From contig CATPBS010000002.1 of assembly GCA_955652715.1 (NCBI GenBank), forward strand, positions 1 to 5,953: a DNA stretch of 5,953 nucleotides, written 5' to 3'. Position 1 is the first letter of the stretch. Every line of letters begins with the position of its first letter. Position numbers and translations under genes: made by a program. Shown one piece after another: positions 1 through 5,950 of this stretch. This DNA comes from an uncultured Candidatus Udaeobacter sp. Lineage in GTDB: Bacteria; Verrucomicrobiota; Verrucomicrobiia; Chthoniobacterales; UBA10450. The notes beneath the pieces were generated by a model, which did no database searches, was not told the origin of the DNA, and worked only from the letters and a program-made list of their open reading frames with translations.

Positions 1-545
1 ATATAATAATTATAATTAGGATCGGTAGAAGGAACTGGGTTAGCGGCAATAGACGTGCCAGGATACCCGCCATTCTTTGAATTGTAGCTGTCAATCAAGC
101 CAGCGTGGCCGGGTCCGGCGAAGGATTTGCCGACCTTGAGCCCGCCCGTGAAAAGAGCCATCTGTGGAACCGCGATCGTTTCGATTCGCCGCTTGATCTG
201 CGGGTAGGGGACGGTCTGGATTGCTAATCCGTTCCCGTCGCCATCTCCATACTTGGCTTTGAAATGGTCGTACTTGAAATCGATCTTTCGGAGCAAACTA
301 TCGCCTTTCGTCACACTGTCCATGCGGTCATCCATGCCAACCCGCGGCAGACCAAAGAGCGTGGCCGTTCCTTGGGAGCGGATTCTATAATAAAACTGCA
401 GCTTACCGGATAGCGTGGCCGTTAGCTGATCGACTGTTACGTTTGCCGAAAGGCTATTGTTCTGGCCGAAAGAGTAAGGTCCGTTGCTATAGGAAGGTCC
501 GGCAGTCCATCCTCCACTGTTGAAAGCGGTCGACGGACTACTCAC
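1..545 (-). CDS. C-terminal open frame of the broken PilX-like gene (partial)
   Basis: This open frame is uninterrupted from the left edge up to about 545, where a GTG (545-543) could act as a start; the same frame stays open further up to an ATG at 638-636. It has no signal sequence or membrane helix of its own. The residues are rich in Ser, Gly, Asn and Thr, as in the surface beta domain of PilX-like proteins, and include VDQLTATLSGKLQFYYRIRS and GLIDSYNSKNGGYPG. The best explanation is the distal half of the PilX-like gene whose N-terminal half lies in the neighbouring frame at 541-756. If translated alone from GTG 545, the GTG would overlap the upstream TAG (GTGAGTAG), which could allow re-initiation, but the product would lack the transmembrane helix needed for pilus assembly. 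Confidence 0.6.
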   Translation of the reverse strand, partial: MSSPSTAFNSGGWTAGPSYSNGPYSFGQNNSLSANVTVDQLTATLSGKLQFYYRIRSQGTATLFGLPRVGMDDRMDSVTKGDSLLRKIDFKYDHFKAKYGDGDGNGLAIQTVPYPQIKRRIETIAVPQMALFTGGLKVGKSFAGPGHAGLIDSYNSKNGGYPGTSIAANPVPSTDPNYNYY

Positions 546-756
546 GGAGCTTTCGCACTTCGGAAAAGGCGATATCGGCCCCGCCCTCCGCGGCGTACAA
601 GGCCTCTTTCCAGCCTTTGACCTGCTTGGAAGAGACATTGTAGCGGGTGGTGCAGTTTAGGAGCACGTTGGCTCCGATAAGTGAGATGATCAGAATTGTG
701 CACAACGCACAAATAAGGGCGCTGCCGTCTTGATTCGAATGTGGCTTTGTTTTCAT
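1..756 (-). pseudogene. PilX-like pilus assembly protein, frameshifted and cut by the left edge
   Basis: Probable minor pseudopilin of the PilX/GspK type, thought to sit at the tip of a type IV pilus or pseudopilus in the inner membrane and periplasm. The likely start is the ATG at 756-754. The N-terminus is short and polar (SNQDGSALI), then a hydrophobic helix (about residues 12-33 from this ATG), then ALYAAEGGADIAFSEVRKL, which resembles the conserved 'AAE.GAD.A' stretch of PilX-like proteins. This frame hits TAG at 538-540. The frame one base over is open from there to base 1, about 180 codons, and reads on sensibly (PSTAFNSGGWTAGPSYSNGP, later FTGGLKVGKSFAGPGHAGLI). I infer one gene broken by a +1 frame change near 540, with its C-terminus outside the window. 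A separate gene starting at GTG 545-543 is possible but less likely, since the two parts make one family-like protein. Confidence 0.7.
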
Positions 757-1584
757 TGGGTCAAACCGATGGTCGAGATCAGCCTCTACGCTTGATGCGA
801 AGATAGGCTGTGGAAAAAAGGGTTGTACCGCTTCGTTCCGCTGTCCCCCCCATGATGTGAAGGTTGGGAGGAAGGTTATGCTGGTCGTGAGATACTCCGT
901 ATTGGACAAGTCGATGTCCAACCAGGAGGGAAGCAGATTGTCGGTGCTCGACGCAATCATCGTCAGATTGCCATTCTCCGTGCGCAGGATTCTTTGATTG
1001 CTGATCGAGTACACCACCGTGCTTGCGCCAATGACGGCCTCCGCGCTGGATGCGTCAGCCGTCGCGCTGTTCGACATGGTGACGTTTGTCGCGCTGACGT
1101 AACTTTGGATCGTCGTTCCCAGCGGTATTCCCGTACCGGCGATTGACTTGCCAACGTCGCCAGCCGTGAAATTGGCTGACGCGGAAGTTAGGGTCGTAGA
1201 GTTGTTGCTTGTCACGGCGTCCGACACGGTCCTTGCGCCGTAAGCCCCGTAATCAACGATTATTCCACCGTTGGCGCTCATTGTGAGCGTCGGATTGGAC
1301 CGAGTACCGTCTGCTTGGATGTACTTCGGAATCGTGCAAGTGACCGTTTGGGGGCTGGTGGTACTGGTTACGATGTATGAGCGTCTCACATCCCGACTGA
1401 GATATTCGACGATGCGAATCTGCTGATTCTGCGTGGCAAAGTAATTGTCAACTGCATTAAAGCTCTTCTGGAGCGCAATTGAAGCGATGAGCGTAGCGGC
1501 AAGAGCGACCGAACTAATCGCTAGGGCAATCATCAGCTCAGCGAGGGTGAACCCCTTTTTATTATTGATTTGGCTTAATTTCAT
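538..1584 (-). CDS. PilW-like minor pseudopilin, reading through in frame into the PilX-like N-terminus
   Basis: The reading frame has 348 codons. Residues 1-11 form a type III prepilin leader ending KKG, followed by FTLAELMIALAISS: Gly at -1, Phe +1 and Glu +5, as prepilin peptidase needs. A hydrophobic helix spans about residues 12-35. Residues 36-255 form the periplasmic domain, with FLPTF near its end typical of PilW-like proteins. Residues about 120-188 look like an inserted beta segment. From residue 277 the frame encodes a second protein start (MKTKPHSNQDGSALI), the N-terminus of the PilX-like protein. This fusion is probably not natural. A one-base change at the T6 run (814-819) gives the ending FFSTAYLRIKRRG and a TGA at 779-781, about 22 bases before the PilX-like ATG. 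The start overlaps the PilV-like stop by ATGA (1581-1584), implying coupled translation. Confidence 0.8.
   Translation of the reverse strand: MKLSQINNKKGFTLAELMIALAISSVALAATLIASIALQKSFNAVDNYFATQNQQIRIVEYLSRDVRRSYIVTSTTSPQTVTCTIPKYIQADGTRSNPTLTMSANGGIIVDYGAYGARTVSDAVTSNNSTTLTSASANFTAGDVGKSIAGTGIPLGTTIQSYVSATNVTMSNSATADASSAEAVIGASTVVYSISNQRILRTENGNLTMIASSTDNLLPSWLDIDLSNTEYLTTSITFLPTFTSWGGQRNEAVQPFFPQPIFASSVEADLDHRFDPMKTKPHSNQDGSALICALCTILIISLIGANVLLNCTTRYNVSSKQVKGWKEALYAAEGGADIAFSEVRKLRE
814..819 (-). other. T6 homopolymer, probable frameshift or slippage site in the PilW-like gene
   Basis: On the coding strand the sequence is CCC TTT TTT CCA. As it stands the frame continues into the PilX-like gene. 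A single extra T, or a -1 slip of ribosome or polymerase, gives CCC TTT TTT TCC ACA and then TAYLRIKRRG followed by TGA at 779-781. That is a plausible PilW-like C-terminus with its own stop just before the next ATG. The run could be a sequencing or assembly indel, a real mutation, or a site of slippage. Confidence 0.6.
1021..1227 (-). other. Inserted Ser/Thr/Gly-rich beta segment inside the PilW-like protein
   Basis: Residues about 120-188 of the PilW-like protein contain TLTSASANFTAGDVGKSIAG, then TGIPLGTTIQSYVSATNVTM. This pattern (Thr-rich strand, 'F...DVGK.I.GTGIP.GTTI', 'SAT.VT.S') resembles a short beta module I recall from phage tail-fibre-like and secreted surface proteins. It lies between GIIVDYGAYGA and VVYSISNQRILRTENG, which together would read like a continuous PilW-like stretch without it. 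The module identity is from memory of the pattern and was not searched. Confidence 0.45.
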
Positions 1585-2126
1585 TTTTTGGTTCCCGAGG
1601 CGATGATGGTTTCGGTCTGCTCACTGCCAGGCCGGCCTCCCAGCATGTTCCATGTATATGTCACGTTGACTAGGACTACGGTCGCAAGCGAGCTGCGCGC
1701 GGTTATCAATGGAGTTACGGTGGCGCCGGGCGGACGCGTGATTGTAAACCCAGTTCCCGATATCGGCCTTTTGCTGGCAGTATCGTAATTGCTGATGGTG
1801 ACGATCTCGGTCGCTTTTGTTTTAGCGAAATCGGAGCCATTGGCTGGATAGACCATAGACATCAGGTTGTTGGGGTCAATCAGGTAGGTGGCATTCGCCA
1901 GGTCGGATCCGGCGGGGTCGGGTGTAAACGCCAGGTTGCGTAAGGTTTCAAGGCGGTCTTGCACTCCCTGAAGTGCTGCGACGCTCTCTTTGCTTGCATC
2001 GATGTAGCGGAGACAAACCGCGTTAAGTTCGAAAATCGTCGCAAAAAAGATGGCGATAATGGTGGTGGCAATGACTGTTTCGACCAGAGTAATGCCTGAC
2101 TGAGAACGCTTAGAAGGTTAGTTCAT
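1581..2126 (-). CDS. PilV-like prepilin with an in-frame TAA at codon 3
   Basis: Minor pseudopilin of the PilV/GspI type, inserted in the inner membrane and assembled near the tip of a pilus or pseudopilus. From ATG 2126-2124 the codons are Met, Asn, TAA, then PSKRSQSG followed by ITLVETVIATTIIAIFFATI. Gly at -1 and Glu +5 form a proper prepilin peptidase site before a hydrophobic helix (about residues 12-32). The rest, about 150 residues, includes NAVCLRYIDASKES, GVQDRLETLRN and a Thr/Val-rich C-terminal domain ending ASGTKK. No ATG, GTG or TTG lies between the TAA and GTG 1964-1962, and that GTG would yield 127 residues with no signal or helix. The TAA is thus either a real nonsense mutation (for instance CAA or TCA to TAA) or an error. 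The stop overlaps the PilW-like start by four bases. Confidence 0.72.
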
Positions 2127-2206
2127 TTGCTAGAGATTATAGCCCTTATAGCACGTTCTATGCTCGGGGGGTTCCCACGGTGCATTTTTGCCCTGCAAAT
2201 GAGCTA
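2119..2206. repeat. Imperfect 12-base inverted repeat spanning the PilV-like start codon
   Basis: The arms are 2119-2130 (tagttcatttgc) and 2195-2206 (gcaaatgagcta), 11 of 12 bases complementary, with a 64-base gap. In a minus-strand message coming from the TPR gene, the upstream arm could pair with the ATG region (2124-2126) and hide it. A transcript starting at the -10 box at 2136 would lack the upstream arm. Function is inference; an arm of this length could also arise by chance. Confidence 0.3.
2136..2141 (-). promoter_or_regulatory. Candidate -10 box (TATAAT) before the PilV-like gene
   Basis: A perfect TATAAT on the minus strand lies nine bases upstream of the PilV-like ATG, preceded by a similar TATAAG. 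With usual spacing, transcription would begin at about 2129, only a few bases before the ATG, so the message would be almost leaderless; no Shine-Dalgarno site is visible there. No good -35 hexamer stands 17 bases upstream (AGCATA). The motif is short, so chance is possible. Confidence 0.35.
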
Positions 2207-2268
2207 AGATGTCTCAGTTTACGAGGGAGCTAGATCGGGAAGCCGGACGGAACCCTCAACCTCCTACC

Positions 2269-3972
2269 CTATCTCGAGGCCGCCTCTGCGCGATCGAGCA
2301 AAATCCTCTCTTCCGGAAGCATTTGCGATTGTCTTCCAAGCTCAAGGTACTCGCGCGCTTTCCCCTTTTCCCCGCTCGCGGCTAGAAAGATCCCATAGTA
2401 GGCGGCGAGTGGCGGCTCCTTGAGTTGATTCTCCCGAAGCGTGCTCATGACCTCTAATGCGCCTTCGGCGTTGCCTTCAGCGTAGAGAGAAAAAGCGTAG
2501 GTGGAAGCATAGGCCGCATTTGAAGGCTCTTTACGATACAGATTGACTGCGCGTTCGCGCGCGCGCGCCAGATCGGCGTTAAGAAGCAATGAAATTTGGG
2601 CGAGATTGTTTTGTACTTTCAAATCTCCAGGATCGATGTCGGTCAGCCGCGACAGCACCCGGTAAAGTCCCTGTGTATCACCCGCTTTTGTGTACCGAAC
2701 ATACAGCGTATGGAGCGCCTCGAATTGGACTTCGGGGTGTTTCGCCAGCTGCCAGAGTAGATCGACACTTTCATCCTTCCACCCCCATTCGGAAACGATC
2801 CGCGTCAGCAAGAGCAAAGATTCAGATTTGGCCGAAGCATTTTTCACGGCTCCAACCCATTCACGCTCCTCTTCCACAGGCTTGTTTTCGGCTCGAAGTG
2901 CGCGGGTAAGATACGCGCGGCGCAGAAAATCAAATTGACGCCAGTTTGAATTGGCGGTCAGCCTTTCTAACCCTGACCAGTCATTGGCTTTGGCGTAAGC
3001 TTCCGCCATCGCCATTGGAACCGGCCATGCGCTTAAAGTGCCCCCGGGAACCGATCTTGCGAAATCGACGGCAACTATACTCATCTCATTCGCGTTCATC
3101 CAGGTCAGGAGGGCCGCCAGATCGTCCGGTTTCGCAGTAGTCTCGTTTTCGATCTTGGTGAGATAGGCAGCGTATCCGGGATCGTGTGATTGGCGGAGAA
3201 TGCCAAGGTAGAGGAGCTTATCGGTGAAGATCGCTTCGGGATAGCTTTGCAGATCGCGCGCAAGAGTGCGCGACTCCTCTACCCGTTGGCGATGCGCTAC
3301 GCCATCGATAATGAGCGAACGGGTGGCCGCACTCCGCTGCGCGGGAGAATTGCGGAGCCTCTGCAGGAGAGCGAGACCCTGTTCGCGCTGCGCCGCGGTA
3401 GGTTGTTCAAGACAAGAAAGCGCAAACTGCACTTGGTATGATTCGTCGTTCGGCGCAGAGCGCACCGCCTCGCCCCATTCGTCTTTCGCTTTGGCTGGGT
3501 CCTGCCGAGCCTTAGCCAAGCGCGCCACCGTCGCGTGAAAAGCGGCCGTCTGCTTTCCGCGGCCATCAATGCTAACAAGTGTTTTCTCGGCGGCATTAAT
3601 ATCGCCAAATTGCAATGCGCAGGCCGCCAGCGCCAAATCATCTTGACTAGAATGCGGCGCCAATTCGGCTATCCTTCGTCTCCAATCGAGAGCGGCCCGG
3701 TCGCGCGCCTGTTCCGCAATCTGCGCCATGATTCGCATGGCCCGAGTGCTGTTTGAATTAAGCTGTAAAGCCCTACGCGCGCTCAAGGACGCGGATTTAA
3801 CATCACCGCCGCTGAGATAGGCAGCCGCCCGGCGAACCAAATGACGTTCTTCCCACCGTTGGTAAGCATGCCAGCCGCCCCAGGCAATGAATACGAACAA
3901 GATGATCCCACACGGAATGCCGAGCGCCAACTTGATGAACGTTCGCTGTGTTCTTTCGACGGATTTTTCCAA
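2269..3972 (-). CDS. Membrane-anchored TPR-repeat protein
   Basis: The 567-residue protein has a short basic cytoplasmic head, one transmembrane helix (about residues 13-35, LALGIPCGIILFVFIAWGG) and a long helical domain. Helix-pair repeats of TPR character cover residues about 45-180 (for example SASLSARRALQLNSNSTRAM and LALAACALQFGDINAAEKTL) and 400-560 (for example YRVLSRLTDIDPGDLKVQNN and LEVMSTLRENQLKEPPLAAY). The middle is also alpha-helical but less regular. Such proteins act as protein-binding scaffolds; the exact partner is unknown. It has no lipobox, so it is not a PrsT-type lipoprotein, although TPR proteins are common beside exosortase genes. The start is uncertain: TTG 3972-3970 is the first usable codon, no Shine-Dalgarno is seen, and the frame stays open upstream to a TAA near 4067 with no ATG. 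It is divergent from the exosortase gene. Confidence 0.85.
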   Translation of the reverse strand: MEKSVERTQRTFIKLALGIPCGIILFVFIAWGGWHAYQRWEERHLVRRAAAYLSGGDVKSASLSARRALQLNSNSTRAMRIMAQIAEQARDRAALDWRRRIAELAPHSSQDDLALAACALQFGDINAAEKTLVSIDGRGKQTAAFHATVARLAKARQDPAKAKDEWGEAVRSAPNDESYQVQFALSCLEQPTAAQREQGLALLQRLRNSPAQRSAATRSLIIDGVAHRQRVEESRTLARDLQSYPEAIFTDKLLYLGILRQSHDPGYAAYLTKIENETTAKPDDLAALLTWMNANEMSIVAVDFARSVPGGTLSAWPVPMAMAEAYAKANDWSGLERLTANSNWRQFDFLRRAYLTRALRAENKPVEEEREWVGAVKNASAKSESLLLLTRIVSEWGWKDESVDLLWQLAKHPEVQFEALHTLYVRYTKAGDTQGLYRVLSRLTDIDPGDLKVQNNLAQISLLLNADLARARERAVNLYRKEPSNAAYASTYAFSLYAEGNAEGALEVMSTLRENQLKEPPLAAYYGIFLAASGEKGKAREYLELGRQSQMLPEERILLDRAEAASR

Positions 3973-4062
3973 GGATTTTTGAAAGATAGGCTCGGGCTTT
4001 TTTAAAAGGCAATCGCACCGCGGCCAGCGAGATCTCGAATTGTGATTGGTACCGCCCCGCGT

Positions 4063-4091
4063 AAATTAGCACGTCCCATTCCTATGCTCAA
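4063..4091 (-). promoter_or_regulatory. Weak candidate sigma-70-type promoter for the TPR gene
   Basis: On the minus strand TTGAGC (4091-4086) and TAATTT (4068-4063) are separated by exactly 17 bases. Four of six and three of six bases match the usual -35 and -10 consensus. Transcription would start near 4056, giving a leader of about 84 bases before the TTG at 3972. The match is modest, and promoters in this phylum are poorly known. Confidence 0.22.
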
Positions 4092-4096
4092 TCCGT

Positions 4097-4114
4097 GAAC
4101 TGTTCCCGCAGTTC
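4097..4114. other. Short perfect stem-loop (GAACTG / CAGTTC)
   Basis: Six complementary bases on each side enclose a six-base loop (ttcccg). On the minus strand it follows directly after the stop of the small ORF. It is not followed by a T-run in either direction, so it is not a convincing terminator; role unknown. Confidence 0.25.
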
Positions 4115-4288
4115 TCAAAGTCCGCGGGTCCAGCCGCTTGGCCGTCGGCGCGCCACCCCAAGGAGAACGAAGCCGATCAAGGAAATCGCGGCGCCGGCTA
4201 CGTGATCTCGTGAAATGCTATCGATGGCGATCGCGAGAGTCGCAGACGGAAACTCCGGCTTATCCTCGACTGCGTTTGGCAGTAGCAT
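4115..4288 (-). CDS. Possible small one-helix membrane protein with an Arg tail
   Basis: The frame encodes 57 residues from ATG 4288-4286. It reads MLLPNAVEDKPEFPSATL, a linker, then a hydrophobic helix at about residues 30-46 (VAGAAISLIGFVLLGVA) directly followed by RRRPSGWTRGL and a TGA. A hydrophobic helix plus an arginine cluster near the C-terminus is the shape of exosortase sorting tails. However, the PEFP at residues 11-14 sits about 16 residues before the helix, whereas known PEP-CTERM-type motifs abut it. The frame is open for another 21 codons upstream of the ATG, so it could also be the remnant of a longer gene. No ribosome binding site is visible. It may not be a gene at all. Confidence 0.3.
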   Translation of the reverse strand: MLLPNAVEDKPEFPSATLAIAIDSISRDHVAGAAISLIGFVLLGVARRRPSGWTRGL

Positions 4289-4372
4289 GTGGATTGCTTC
4301 GGATTTCGAGCTTCCGTTCTGGCATCCGTAAAGGCTCGCAACCTGCTTTCACGCGGCTACGCTATCGCAGAG

Positions 4373-5950
4373 ATGAAGGCTCTTCTCGTTCGCGCGCATC
4401 TCATCGACTCGCCCGACGCGGAGGTTTTCGCGTGGCGTTTCGCCGCGATCGCGGTTTTTTTTGCACTGCTCTGGCTCGAGGTGATTAACCAACTCAAAGG
4501 CGAGTGGTCGTTCAATCCGCAATACGCCTATGGTTGGTCCGTTCCGTTTCTCGCGCTTTATTTATTTTGGAAACGCTGGACTACACAGCCTGCGCCGGCG
4601 CCGTCAGGACAGCGTTTATTCGCCATCGCGCTCCTATTTTTTGGTGCGTTGATCTTGTTGCCCGTCCGTTTTCTTTCCGAGGCAAATCCTGACTGGCGTC
4701 TGCTCAGCTGGGCGTTTTCGCTCACGGCCATTATGATATCGGCCACTTGCATATTTCTCGCCGGTGGCCGGCCGTGGCTCCGTCACTTTGCGTTTCCGAT
4801 CGTTTTCTTTCTTGTCGCGGTTCCGTGGCCGACGCAATTCGAGCAATTCGTCGTGCAAAATCTCATGCACGGGGTCACGGCCATAAATGTTGCGTTCCTT
4901 AACATCGCGGGAATTCCGGCCGTGCAAAAGGGCAACGTTATCGAAGTCGGGACCGGCCTGATCGGAATTGAGGAAGCCTGCAGCGGCGTGCGTTCAATTC
5001 AAGCGACCCTGATGGTCTCGCTTTTTCTAGGCGAGCTTTACTCATTCAACGTGCTAGCGCGGATGATTCTCGTGCTCGCCGCCGGCGTCCTCGCTTTTTT
5101 TTGCAATCTGGTGCGCACGGCAATTTTGGTTTGGGTGGGCGCGCACAAGGGAATCAAGGCGATCGAAGCGTGGCATGATCCTGCGGGGCTCACCATCTTA
5201 CTCTTCTGTTTGTTCGGCCTTTGGGCGCTCAGTCTGATTCTGCAACGCCGTTCCGTTTTCCGGGCGCCACAATTGCAACGGGCGGAGGCTTCGGCGGCGC
5301 CGATAAATTATTCGCGTCCTTTGCTCGTCGGGCTCGCGCTCTGGTTAATTTTGGCAGAAGCGACTGTGCAAACGTGGTATCGGCTTCAGCGGCCCGCGAT
5401 CGAGATGGAATGGACGGTCAATTGGCCGACATCCGAAACGGGATACAAATCAATGCCCGTACCGACCGAAGCGCAGAACCTGCTGCGCTACAACGAGGGC
5501 GGCTCCGGGACATGGCATGGCAACGATGGACGGCCTTGGATGATGTACTTCTTTCGCTGGTTTCCCGGACGTACTGCCGCGCTCTTTGTAAAAATTCACC
5601 GGCCCGATGTCTGTTTGCCGGCCAGCGGCATGATATTGAATCGCGACGCCGGATTACGTCTGCTCCCTGTGAACGGTGTGAACTTGCCAATCCGTTCGTA
5701 TCGGTTCGACGATCGCGGAACTCCGCTGCACGTTTTTTATTGTTATGCCGACGGACGTTCCTCGTATGAAAACGCGAAGGCAGCCGAGCTGGAAGATTGG
5801 ACAATCCGTGGCCGTGTGCGCGCGGCCTGGCAAGGCCGGCGCGATGTCGGAGCGCAGATGCTGGAAGTGATCGTCTGGGGTTACGAAAATGATCGCGAAG
5901 CCGACGAAGCATTACAGCGCAAGCTAGCGCGAATTATTCAGCTCGGTTGA
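4373..5950 (+). CDS. Exosortase fused to a C-terminal EpsI/DUF3485-type domain
   Basis: Polytopic inner-membrane transpeptidase-like enzyme that cleaves PEP-CTERM-like C-terminal tails from exported proteins. From ATG 4373 it has 525 residues. The N-terminal part (about 18-295) holds around eight hydrophobic segments and the three exosortase catalytic residues: Cys203 in EEACSGVRS, Arg248 in FFCNLVRTA and His268 in AWHDPAG. After one more helix (about 308-325), residues about 330-520 form an EpsI-like soluble domain with the hallmark KIHRPDVCLPASGM (His409, Cys414). Separate exosortase and EpsI genes are common; the fused form is known for some exosortase subfamilies (XrtD, as I recall). The frame also allows GTG 4289 (28 more residues), but those residues look non-family-like, and ATG 4373 places MKALLVRAHL just before the first helix. 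No substrate with a clear CTERM tail is in the window. It ends at TGA 5948-5950. Confidence 0.93.
   Translation: MKALLVRAHLIDSPDAEVFAWRFAAIAVFFALLWLEVINQLKGEWSFNPQYAYGWSVPFLALYLFWKRWTTQPAPAPSGQRLFAIALLFFGALILLPVRFLSEANPDWRLLSWAFSLTAIMISATCIFLAGGRPWLRHFAFPIVFFLVAVPWPTQFEQFVVQNLMHGVTAINVAFLNIAGIPAVQKGNVIEVGTGLIGIEEACSGVRSIQATLMVSLFLGELYSFNVLARMILVLAAGVLAFFCNLVRTAILVWVGAHKGIKAIEAWHDPAGLTILLFCLFGLWALSLILQRRSVFRAPQLQRAEASAAPINYSRPLLVGLALWLILAEATVQTWYRLQRPAIEMEWTVNWPTSETGYKSMPVPTEAQNLLRYNEGGSGTWHGNDGRPWMMYFFRWFPGRTAALFVKIHRPDVCLPASGMILNRDAGLRLLPVNGVNLPIRSYRFDDRGTPLHVFYCYADGRSSYENAKAAELEDWTIRGRVRAAWQGRRDVGAQMLEVIVWGYENDREADEALQRKLARIIQLG

Larger units (their letters stand above)
3973..4372. other. 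Divergent intergenic region between the TPR and exosortase genes
   Basis: About 400 bases separate the two divergent genes. The region holds the weak minus-strand promoter candidate at 4063-4091, a small perfect stem (4097-4102 with 4109-4114, six-base loop) and a possible 57-residue minus-strand ORF (4288-4115). I see no tRNA, riboswitch or insertion sequence in it, and no convincing promoter for the exosortase gene. Part of the right end (4289-4372) would be coding if the exosortase starts at GTG 4289. Confidence 0.5.

Noticed and set aside
1..20. AT-rich stretch at the left edge as a promoter or repeat
   Set aside because: It is explained as Asn/Tyr codons in the open PilX-like frame.
3803..4072. 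Minus-strand 89-codon frame overlapping the TPR N-terminus
   Set aside because: It conflicts with the TPR frame, whose transmembrane helix and repeats are clear; the frame's residues show no family features beyond a short basic stretch.
4097..4114. Stem-loop as a rho-independent terminator
   Set aside because: The stem is only six base pairs and there is no T-run on either strand after it.
4244..4258. PEFP motif of the small ORF as a true PEP/PEF-CTERM signal
   Set aside because: The motif is about 16 residues away from the hydrophobic helix, whereas known signals place it directly before the helix.
4138..4488. Plus-strand 116-codon open frame overlapping the exosortase start
   Set aside because: It is very Arg/Ser-rich with no domain or signal, starts with TTG and overlaps the exosortase in another frame; it looks like an antisense or off-frame shadow.
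5221..5769. Plus-strand 182-codon open frame inside the exosortase gene
   Set aside because: It lies wholly within the clearly coding exosortase frame and has a low-complexity Arg/Ser/Ala composition typical of off-frame reading.
5418..5912. Minus-strand 164-codon open frame opposite the EpsI domain
   Set aside because: It is antisense to a conserved domain, Arg-rich and without recognisable motifs.
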